In this document: positions 56,426-64,000 of the stretch, in pieces
Numbering within the stretch: the stretch's first letter is position 1
How the letters are laid out: each line of letters opens with the position of its first letter
Assembly: GCF_041346945.1 (NCBI RefSeq)
Contig: NZ_CP166850.1
Span: 8,788,501-8,852,500, forward strand
Reading direction: 5' to 3'
From: Amycolatopsis sp. cg9
GTDB lineage: Bacteria > Actinomycetota > Actinomycetes > Mycobacteriales > Pseudonocardiaceae
DNA length: 64,000 nucleotides
Translations under genes and position numbers: made by a program
The notes under the pieces: generated by a model
What the model saw: only the letters and a program-made list of their open reading frames with translations
Database searches by the model: none
Told to the model about the DNA's origin: nothing

Positions 56426-57207
56426 GAGACACCCTCCTTTTCGGACAGATGGCGGGACAGGAAGGCGCGCAGCCGGTCGGTCCGCGGCCGGGTGAACAGC
56501 TCGGCCGGCGGGCCCTCCTCGACGATCCGGCCCGCTTCCATGAAAACGCACCGATCGGCCACCTCGCGCGCGAACGCCATCTCGTGGGTGACCACGACCA
56601 TCGTGGTGCCCGCGGCGGCGAGGCCGCGGAGCACGGCCAGCACCTCGTCGACCAGCTCCGGGTCGAGGGCACTGGTCGGCTCGTCGAACAGCATGATCCG
56701 GGGCCGGACCAGGACGGCACGGGCGATGGCGACCCGCTGCTGCTGCCCGCCCGAGAGCTGCCGCGGGTAGTGGTCCTCCCGGCCGGCCAGGCCGATGCGC
56801 TCGAGCAGCTCCCGCGCCTCCCGCTCCACTGTGGACCGATCGCGGCCGTGGACGCGGATCGCCGCGTCGGTCACGTTGCGCAGCACGGTGAACTGCGGGA
56901 ACAGGTTGAACTGCTGGAAGACCATGCTCATCCGGCGCCGCTGGGCGGCGATCCGGCGCTCGGTCAGCGGGCGCAGGCCGGCCGGCGAGCGGCGGTGGCC
57001 GAGCAGCTCGCCGTCGAGGTACATCGCGCCGCCGTCGATCGGCTCGAGCTGGTGGGCGCAGCGCACGAGCGTCGACTTGCCCGATCCCGACGGCCCGATC
57101 ACCACCACCGCCTCCCCCTCGTGCACGTCGAGGCTGACCCCGGCCAGCGCGGTCACCGCGCCGAACTCCTTGCGGACGTCGCTGATCCGCAGCACCGGCG
57201 CGCTCAT
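56422..57207 (-). CDS. ABC-transporter ATPase, polar amino acid type
   Basis: A 261-aa ATPase with Walker [10 protein letters not shown] (about 38-46), Q-loop in [13 protein letters not shown], signature [14 protein letters not shown] (about 150), Walker [15 protein letters not shown] and the H-loop VVVTHEM. This is the GlnQ/HisP-type ATPase for amino acid import. ATG 57207 overlaps the permease stop and its own stop overlaps capA. Forms, with permease 57204-58079 and binding proteins, a complete type I importer. Confidence 0.96.
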   Translation of the reverse strand: MSAPVLRISDVRKEFGAVTALAGVSLDVHEGEAVVVIGPSGSGKSTLVRCAHQLEPIDGGAMYLDGELLGHRRSPAGLRPLTERRIAAQRRRMSMVFQQFNLFPQFTVLRNVTDAAIRVHGRDRSTVEREARELLERIGLAGREDHYPRQLSGGQQQRVAIARAVLVRPRIMLFDEPTSALDPELVDEVLAVLRGLAAAGTTMVVVTHEMAFAREVADRCVFMEAGRIVEEGPPAELFTRPRTDRLRAFLSRHLSEKEGVS

Positions 57208-58079
57208 CGGGCGCTCCGGTGGCCGCGCGAGAACCGGCGTTCCAGCCGGCGTTGCCCGGCGGTCAGGAGGGTGACCACGACCAGGTACCAGAAGCAGGCC
57301 ACCAGCAGCATCGGCACGATCTCGTAGGTGCGGTTGTAGATCACCTGCACCGAGTGCAGCAGGTCCGACATCGCGATCACCGACACGAGCGCGGTGCCCT
57401 TGAGCACGTTGATGAACTGGCTGCCCGCGGGCGGGATGATCACCCGCATCGCCTGCGGCAGCACGATCCTCAGCAGCGTCTGGCCCGGCGGGTAGCCCAT
57501 CGCGCGGGCCGCGTCGCGCTGGCCGGGGTCGACCGACGACACCCCGGCGCGGAAGATTTCCGCCAGGTAGGCCGACTCCACGAGCGACAGGCCGATCACC
57601 GCGGCGGTCAGCGGCGTGATCACGGTGTTGGCGTCCCACGTCCCGAAGACCGGGCCGAAGGGGATCCCGACCGACAATTCGGGGAGCAGGTAGGCGAGGT
57701 TGAACCAGAAGATCAGCTGCACCAGCGGCGGGATGCCGCGGAAGAGCCCCACCCACAGCGTCGCCACCCACCGGGCGGGCCCGAACCCGCTCAGCTGCAT
57801 CGCCGCGACCACGCCACCGGCCAGCGACCCGAGCACCATCGCGGCGACCGCGAGCAGCACCGTGGTGCCCAGGCCCGCCATGACGCTCTTCTCGAAGAGG
57901 TACTTCGCCACGACGTCCCACTGGAACCGGGAGTTGCCGGCCAGGAAGACGGCCAGCTGCGCGGCCAGCACCGCCAGCACGAGCACGAACAGCCAGCGCA
58001 GCGGGCGGAAGCGGCCGCGGGCCCCGGCGACGTCGTCGCGGGCCGGTGCCGTCTCCTCCACAGTGGACACAGCGGTCAT
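57204..58079 (-). CDS. ABC-transporter permease, polar amino acid type
   Basis: A 291-aa permease with about 5-6 helices. The N-terminal charged region of 25 residues precedes the first helix. It has the HisM/GlnP features [20 protein letters not shown] and the EAA loop in [24 protein letters not shown], then [16 protein letters not shown]. The subgroup is often fused or paired, but here one permease presumably forms a homodimer. Coupled to the SBP (ATGA) upstream and to the ATPase downstream. Confidence 0.95.
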   Translation of the reverse strand: MTAVSTVEETAPARDDVAGARGRFRPLRWLFVLVLAVLAAQLAVFLAGNSRFQWDVVAKYLFEKSVMAGLGTTVLLAVAAMVLGSLAGGVVAAMQLSGFGPARWVATLWVGLFRGIPPLVQLIFWFNLAYLLPELSVGIPFGPVFGTWDANTVITPLTAAVIGLSLVESAYLAEIFRAGVSSVDPGQRDAARAMGYPPGQTLLRIVLPQAMRVIIPPAGSQFINVLKGTALVSVIAMSDLLHSVQVIYNRTYEIVPMLLVACFWYLVVVTLLTAGQRRLERRFSRGHRSAR

Positions 58080-58993
58080 TTCGCCGACGCCGCGTCGAAC
58101 AGCGGCTGCGGGACCGTGACGTCGTCGAGGCCCCACTGCTTCATGATCCGGGCGTAGGTGCCGTTGCGGAACAGCTCCTCGAACGCCTTCTGCAGCACCG
58201 GGCCGAGCTTGCCGGACTTCGGCGTGTAGAGCGCGAGGTTGTCCTTCGTGGCGCCCTGCTCCTCGGTCTGGGTCACGTACTCGTACTGCCCCTTCTGCTG
58301 GGTGGTCACGTCGATCGCCGCGGCCTGCGTCATGCCGGCGGCTTCGGCGCGGCCGGACTTCGCGGCCAGCAGGGTGGCGTTCGTGTCGTCGAGCCCGACC
58401 ACCTGCACGGCCGGGCGCCGCTGCTTCTCGCAGTACGCCGACAGCTTGGCGAGCTGGTCCTCCACGACGCTCGCGGTGACCACCGCGACGCGCTTGCCGC
58501 AGAGGTCGGCGGTCTGCTTGATGCCCGCGGCGGAGCCTTCGGGGATCACGTAGGAGGTGCGAGTGGTCATCCAGGTGACGGTGTCGAACTGTTTCTCGCG
58601 CTCGGCGGTGGCCTTGACCGGTCCGTTGAAGGCCTCGTAGCGGCCGCTGAGCATGCCCTGCAGCGCGGCCGGCAGACCGCTGACGATCGTGGTTTCCGTG
58701 CGCACGCCCAAGAGCTGGCCGAGCGCATGCTGGAAGTCGTGGTCGATGCCGGTCACCGTCTTGCCGTCCGGGCCGACGGTGCGGTACGGCGGGTGCGAGT
58801 CACCGGCGAAGCGGAGGACGCCGGAGTCCTTGACCGCCGGCGGCAGCTGGTCGTGCAGCGCCTGGTCGGCCGTGAGCGCCGCCGCCGAGGGGGCGGAGGC
58901 CGCGCCGTCGTCGACCGTGCACCCGGCCAGCGCGAGTCCCGCGGCGACCGCGGCGAGCGTGCTTCGACGCCATTGACGAAGTGAGAAACCCAT
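58076..58993 (-). CDS. ABC-transporter substrate-binding lipoprotein 2 (family 3)
   Basis: A 305-aa lipoprotein: [20 protein letters not shown] then LALAGC (Cys near 25) and a family 3 binding domain with [20 protein letters not shown] and [20 protein letters not shown]. It closely matches binding protein 1 (50884-51798). AGGAAG precedes the ATG. First gene of the nine-gene operon, divergent from the PaaX-family regulator. The longer frame upstream to 59260 lies within the regulator gene and is not used. Confidence 0.93.
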   Translation of the reverse strand: MGFSLRQWRRSTLAAVAAGLALAGCTVDDGAASAPSAAALTADQALHDQLPPAVKDSGVLRFAGDSHPPYRTVGPDGKTVTGIDHDFQHALGQLLGVRTETTIVSGLPAALQGMLSGRYEAFNGPVKATAEREKQFDTVTWMTTRTSYVIPEGSAAGIKQTADLCGKRVAVVTASVVEDQLAKLSAYCEKQRRPAVQVVGLDDTNATLLAAKSGRAEAAGMTQAAAIDVTTQQKGQYEYVTQTEEQGATKDNLALYTPKSGKLGPVLQKAFEELFRNGTYARIMKQWGLDDVTVPQPLFDAASAK

Positions 58994-59103
58994 GTCGGTT
59001 ACTTCCTGCGGAAGGCAATAGGTTGCTGATCGGGTGCCGATCGTCGCATGATGTGTCGCGTGATTCAACCCCTCGCTGCACCCGGCCGCACCGCACTGAC
59101 ACC
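58994..59103. promoter_or_regulatory. Divergent control region of the importer/dehydratase operon
   Basis: A 110-bp gap between the operon's first gene and the PaaX-type regulator. GATCGG-GTG-CCGATC at 59028-59042 is a perfect 6-bp-arm inverted repeat, 35 bp upstream of the SBP start. A second loosely repeated pair, ATGATGTG and GCGTGATT, follows at about 59048-59064. These are candidate operator sites for the PaaX-like protein. Confidence 0.5.
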
Positions 59104-60126
59104 ATGGAGTCCATGGACACCCGCAGTGGGCGCGCGATGACAGCGACGTCCTCGGGCCCGCTGCCCCGCGCACAGCAGGGCGCCGAACCCCAGCTGCTGC
59201 TGACGTCGCTGCTCGGCGACTTCTGGTACTGGCGCGACGAGCACATCCCCTCGGCGGCACTGGTGGAGCTGCTCGGCGAGTTCGACATCAGCCCGGCGAG
59301 CGCGCGGGCGGCGATCCGCCGCCTGGCCGCCCGCGGCCTGCTGACCGTCTCGCGCAGCGGCCGGACGACGGCGTACGGCATCCCCGCCCGCACGTCCGAG
59401 GTGATCATCGAGCGCACGCACCGGATGCTGACCTTCGGCACGACCGCGCCCGAGTGGGACGGGCGGTGGACCGTGGTCACCTTCTCCGTGCCGGAGCAGG
59501 AGCGCGGGCTGCGCACCGCGCTCCGGTCGCGGCTGCGGGTCCTGCGCTTCGCCGCGCTCTACGACGGGGTGTGGATCAGCCCGCACGACCTCGCCGGCCC
59601 GGCGCTGCAGGCCCTGGACGAACTCGGCCTCCGCAGCGCGACGGTCTTCCGCGCCACCGAGGTCCCCGGACCGGCCGCGGCGGTCGCGGCCTTCGACCTC
59701 GACCCGCTGGCCCGGGAGTACGGGCAGTTCGTCGAGCGCTACGAACAGGTGCTCACCGGTCTGGACGCCGGCCTGATCAGCCCGGCGCAGGCGTTGCGCA
59801 CCCGCACCGAGCTGCGCGTGGACTGGCGCCGGTTCCCCGAGTCCGACCCCGACCTGCCCGCCGAACTGCTGCCCGCCGACTGGGCGCGCGACCGGGCGCA
59901 GAAGGTGTTCCTCCAGATCTACGACCGGCTCGGCCCGCTGGCCGAGCTCCGGTTCCGCCAGGTGCTGGCCGCCACCGACCCCGCGCTGGCCGAACTCGCG
60001 TCCCACCACGACTCGGTCAAGGTGGCCGCGTTGTTCGCCGGCCTCGGCGACCGCCACCCGGCGGGCGACACGCCGTTCGAGCAAGCGGCCGAGGCGCGCC
60101 GCCTGGACGACGCGCGGCACCGCTAA
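59104..60126 (+). CDS. PaaX-family transcriptional regulator
   Basis: A 340-aa protein with an N-terminal winged helix (ALVELLGEFDISPASARAAI, about 53-72, then RRLAARGLLTVSRSGRTTAY), the middle PaaX domain (WDGRWTVVTFSVPEQERGLR) and the C-terminal PaaX_C domain. PaaX in E. coli represses phenylacetate degradation and senses phenylacetyl-CoA, so an acyl-CoA effector is plausible and would fit the CoA-transferase operon it faces. ATG 59104 and 59113 are both possible; the message may be leaderless. Confidence 0.9.
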   Translation: MESMDTRSGRAMTATSSGPLPRAQQGAEPQLLLTSLLGDFWYWRDEHIPSAALVELLGEFDISPASARAAIRRLAARGLLTVSRSGRTTAYGIPARTSEVIIERTHRMLTFGTTAPEWDGRWTVVTFSVPEQERGLRTALRSRLRVLRFAALYDGVWISPHDLAGPALQALDELGLRSATVFRATEVPGPAAAVAAFDLDPLAREYGQFVERYEQVLTGLDAGLISPAQALRTRTELRVDWRRFPESDPDLPAELLPADWARDRAQKVFLQIYDRLGPLAELRFRQVLAATDPALAELASHHDSVKVAALFAGLGDRHPAGDTPFEQAAEARRLDDARHR

Positions 60127-61649
<1,523 letters not shown>

Positions 61650-61704
61650 GCCACGGCACACCGGTACCGGTCCGCTCGCGAACCGCCGTTCGCGAGCGGG
61701 CCGG

Positions 61705-62694
61705 TCAGGCCGTGGCGGCGTCGAAGAACCGCTCGAGCTCGCCCCGGGTGTCGGGTCCGGTCGGCTGGAACACGATCTCGGTGACGCCCCGGGCGGCGAC
61801 CTCGGCCAGCCGCTCCCGGACCTCCTCGCGGGTGCCGGTCATCGTCACGTCCCGCAGCATCGCGTGGCCGCCGGCTCGCCAGGCGGCCTGGTCGGCCTCG
61901 CCGAGCTCCACGCAGTGCCCGCGGTGGACCGCGAGGTGGCGCTGCTCCGGCGGCGTCCGCTCGACCACCGCGAGCCACTCCGCGCCGCCGGGGAGTTCGC
62001 GCACGGCGGCGGGGCCGCCGAACTCGTACGCGCCGTGGTAGGCCAGTGCCCACCCGGGCCCGGCGGCCTGCCGCGCGTGCTCGGTGCCGGTCTGCTCCCC
62101 CTCGTCGAGCACGGTGCCCCAGACGAGGTAGGGCACCCACGGGTATTCGGTCGCGAACCCGGGCAGCTGCAGCGTCACGTACAGCCCGTCGCCGAGTTCC
62201 TTGGCCACCCGGTGCCCCTTCGGCCCCAGCGCCCCGATCAGGACCGGGACGTCGACGGGCCGGGCGGGAGCGTGGCCGTCGGGGTGCAGCATCCGCATCC
62301 GCGCCCCTTCCCACTCGACGACGTCGCCGCGCAGGAGCCCGCGGTACGCCCGGATGTAGGACTCCATGTAGGACCAGGTGATCGCGCGGTACCCCATGGC
62401 GCGGCGGCCGGTGAACCCGGTGCCGAAGGAGACCGCGACGCGGCCCGGCGCCAGCGCGGCGAGGGTGGCGGTCGCCGCGGCGTTCACCATCGGGTGCCGG
62501 AGGCTGGGCACCAGCACGCCGGGGCCGAGGCCGATCCGGTCGGTCCGCTCGGCGGCCAGCGCGAGGGTCATCCACACATCGGGGCTCTGCTGCGGGGTGT
62601 CGTAGACCCACGCCCGCGCGTAGCCCAGTTCTTCGGCCACGGCGATGTGGTCCGGGGAGTCCAGCGCGGTCGGGAAAGCGCAGGAGACGTCCAT
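61705..62694 (-). CDS. Luciferase-like (LLM class) oxidoreductase
   Basis: A 329-aa TIM-barrel protein: FPTALDSPDHIAVAEELGYA, DRIGLGPGVLVPSLRHPMVN, GRVAVSFGTGFTGRRAMGYR and VPVLIGALGPKGHRVAKELG. The pattern fits F420- or FMN-dependent LLM oxidoreductases. It lies 26 bp after the SMP-30-like gene on the same strand, so the two form an operon, possibly an oxidation followed by lactone hydrolysis. The ATG at 62694 follows GGAGG at a slightly long distance. Substrate unknown. Convergent with the xylanase gene. Confidence 0.88.
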   Translation of the reverse strand: MDVSCAFPTALDSPDHIAVAEELGYARAWVYDTPQQSPDVWMTLALAAERTDRIGLGPGVLVPSLRHPMVNAAATATLAALAPGRVAVSFGTGFTGRRAMGYRAITWSYMESYIRAYRGLLRGDVVEWEGARMRMLHPDGHAPARPVDVPVLIGALGPKGHRVAKELGDGLYVTLQLPGFATEYPWVPYLVWGTVLDEGEQTGTEHARQAAGPGWALAYHGAYEFGGPAAVRELPGGAEWLAVVERTPPEQRHLAVHRGHCVELGEADQAAWRAGGHAMLRDVTMTGTREEVRERLAEVAARGVTEIVFQPTGPDTRGELERFFDAATA

Positions 62695-62720
62695 GCGGGC
62701 CCTCCGTTCACTCGTCGGGG

Positions 62721-63623
62721 TCAGGGCAGGCCCGCGTGCGGGACCTCGACCCGGACCGCGAGCAGCTGCGCTTCGCGGACCGGACGGCGTTCGTGCTCGG
62801 CGAAGGACGGCGCCGCGCACAGGAAGAGCGTCCGCCCGTCGTCGCCGCCGAGCATGCAGGCGAAGACCCCGGTGCCGGCGTCGATCTCGTCGAGGATCCG
62901 GCCGCCCTCTTCGACCCGCAGGACGCGGTTGTGGACGGCGTCCGCCACCCAGATCGCACCCTCGGCGTCGGCGCAGATGCCGTCGGGTGCCACCTCGAGG
63001 CGCTGCACCGCCTCGCCGACGTCCTCGGTCCGCGGGGGCTGCCCGAACTGCGCCCACACGCGCCGCCCGGTCAGCTCGCCGTCTTCGCCGATGTCGAAGG
63101 CGGTCAGGCGCCCGGCGAAGGTCTCGGCGACGACCAGCACGCCACCGGGCAGGATCACCATGCCGTTGGGGAAACCGAGGTCCTCGGCGGCGACAGCCAC
63201 GCTGCCGTCCGGGTCGACGCGCGTGAGCGTGGTGTAGCGCAGCGGCGCGCCGCCCATGAGGTCGAAGCCGAAGTTGCCCACCCAGGCGCGGCCGCGGTCG
63301 TCGACGACCATGTCGTTGAGCACCCCGGACACCACGCCGGACAGGTCGGCGTGCTCCGTGAGCTTCCCCGGCTCGTCGCGCACGAGCAGCCGGTGGTCGC
63401 GCATGGACACCACGAGCAGGCGGCCGTCGGGCAGGAACCCGAGGCCCGAGGGCTGACCGGGGACCTCGGCGACGTCCTCGGCGCCACCGCGGTCGTCGAT
63501 CGCCACGACCTTCTCGGTGTAGAAATCCGACACCCACAGCCGGCCGGCGTGCCACCTGGGGCACTCGAGGTAGGAGAAGCCCTCGGCGACGACGGTCGGC
63601 TGCTTGGACGCGGTGTGCCCCAT
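62721..63623 (-). CDS. SMP-30/gluconolactonase-family protein
   Basis: A 300-aa six-bladed propeller: FSYLECPRWHAGRLWVSDFY at the start, with the Glu of YLECPRW as a typical metal ligand, GVLNDMVVDDRGRAWVGNFG (Asn and Asp ligands) and DAVHNRVLRVEEGG with APDGICADAEGAIWVADAVH. These are the divalent-metal and lactone-binding residues of SMP-30 lactonases. Start ATG 63623 with GAGGAG. Precedes the LLM oxidoreductase gene. The divergent TetR gene and an 18-bp operator suggest inducible control. Confidence 0.92.
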   Translation of the reverse strand: MGHTASKQPTVVAEGFSYLECPRWHAGRLWVSDFYTEKVVAIDDRGGAEDVAEVPGQPSGLGFLPDGRLLVVSMRDHRLLVRDEPGKLTEHADLSGVVSGVLNDMVVDDRGRAWVGNFGFDLMGGAPLRYTTLTRVDPDGSVAVAAEDLGFPNGMVILPGGVLVVAETFAGRLTAFDIGEDGELTGRRVWAQFGQPPRTEDVGEAVQRLEVAPDGICADAEGAIWVADAVHNRVLRVEEGGRILDEIDAGTGVFACMLGGDDGRTLFLCAAPSFAEHERRPVREAQLLAVRVEVPHAGLP

Positions 63624-63649
63624 CGCGGCTCTCCTCGGTCTCCGTCGAC

Positions 63650-63667
63650 TAACTGAGCGCACAGTTA
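63650..63667. promoter_or_regulatory. TAACTG/CAGTTA inverted repeat between SMP-30 and TetR genes
   Basis: TAACTG (63650-63655) and CAGTTA (63662-63667) flank 6 nt, a perfect inverted repeat of TetR-operator size. It lies 27 bp from the SMP-30 start and 49 bp from the divergent TetR start, so one dimer could control both. Confidence 0.6.
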
Positions 63668-63715
63668 CCATGACTCCGGCGCCGAGAGGTGTCAAGTGCG
63701 GAGGGGAGAGCGGGG

Positions 63716-64000
63716 ATGTCAGGGAAAGAACGCCGCCGCGGCGGCGGCCGGCACCCGGCGGCGGCCGGGCTCACGACCAAGCTCGGGCCCGAAGCCGTCC
63801 CGGACGGGTTCTGGGGGGCGGACACCGCCCCGGTGGCCCGCGCGTTGCTGTCCTCGGCCGTGCAGTGCTTCGCCCGCACGGGTTTCCACGCCACCACGAC
63901 CCGCGACATCACCGCCGTCATCGGCTTGAGTCCCGGTTCGCTCTACGTGCACTTCGCTTCCAAAGAGGCCGTGCTGTTCCACATCGCCCGGACCGGGCAC
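63716..64000 (+). CDS. TetR-family regulator (cut by right window edge)
   Basis: ATG 63716 with GGAGGGGAG upstream opens a frame to the edge, 95 codons. After a long basic N-terminal extension of about 20 residues and an unrelated linker, a TetR helix-turn-helix appears (ARALLSSAVQCFARTGFHAT, then TTRDITAVIGLSPGSLYVHF and ASKEAVLFH, about 42-90). The ligand domain is outside the window. It is divergent from the SMP-30/LLM operon over an inverted repeat, so it probably represses that operon. Confidence 0.88.
   Translation, partial: MSGKERRRGGGRHPAAAGLTTKLGPEAVPDGFWGADTAPVARALLSSAVQCFARTGFHATTTRDITAVIGLSPGSLYVHFASKEAVLFHIARTGH

Overview
The window is very GC-rich (about 70% or more by eye), with strong third-position G/C, many GTG and some TTG starts, and dense 4-nt ATGA/GTGA overlaps. 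Together with F420-type luciferase-like oxidoreductases, a SARP-type regulator, DUF3040, DUF5313, DUF5994 and RGCVC proteins, this points to an actinomycete of the Pseudonocardiales, most likely Amycolatopsis (inference, no search was run). I see no rRNA, tRNA, CRISPR array, insertion sequence or phage gene.

Layout. 1-4.9 kb: an aromatic/meta-cleavage style catabolic cluster (flavin monooxygenase cut by the left edge, IclR regulator, SDR, cupin, alpha/beta hydrolase, LigB-type extradiol dioxygenase). 4.9-8.2 kb: a secreted DUF6351 hydrolase and two small envelope proteins. 8.4-14.0 kb: a tight Baeyer-Villiger operon (monooxygenase, double SMP-30-like propeller, MFS exporter, SDR) behind a CAAG/CTTG palindrome. 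14.0-15.3 kb: a DUF2255 remnant and a TetR/VOC divergent pair with a textbook promoter. 15.4-18.1 kb: lutABC for L-lactate oxidation. 18.4-22.2 kb: a P450, and a TetR/MFS/hydrolase unit with twin operators.

22.2-38.5 kb is a dormancy-like island: a DevS-like GAF kinase, a DevR-like regulator, an Acg-like nitroreductase, and BON, stomatin, GNAT, desaturase, AI-2E-type permease, short HPF, YbdK-type ligase, DUF1003, STAS, tandem USP, RGCVC and three DUF5994 genes. Repeated promoter boxes, a shared 20-nt promoter element and two conserved 5' leaders suggest one regulon. 38.5-42.2 kb is a three-gene glycan cluster (GT4, alpha/alpha-barrel-like protein, GH130).

42.2-49.3 kb: a lipoprotein, an SSS symporter operon with an LLM oxidoreductase, its XRE-cupin regulator and a perfect palindromic operator, an Asp-nucleophile hydrolase, and a SARP regulator whose 3' end has been tandemly duplicated together with the end of the convergent esterase. 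49.5-59.0 kb is a nine-gene operon: polar amino-acid type ABC importer with two paralogous binding proteins, a CapA-like protein, a class III CoA-transferase, two subunits of the 2-hydroxyacyl-CoA dehydratase family and a secreted esterase, with a divergent PaaX-family regulator. The dehydratase subunits appear to lack most iron-sulfur cysteines of the anaerobic enzymes. This is the most novel-looking system here. 60.2-64 kb: a secreted GH10 xylanase with CBM2, an LLM oxidoreductase with an SMP-30 protein, and a TetR regulator cut by the right edge.
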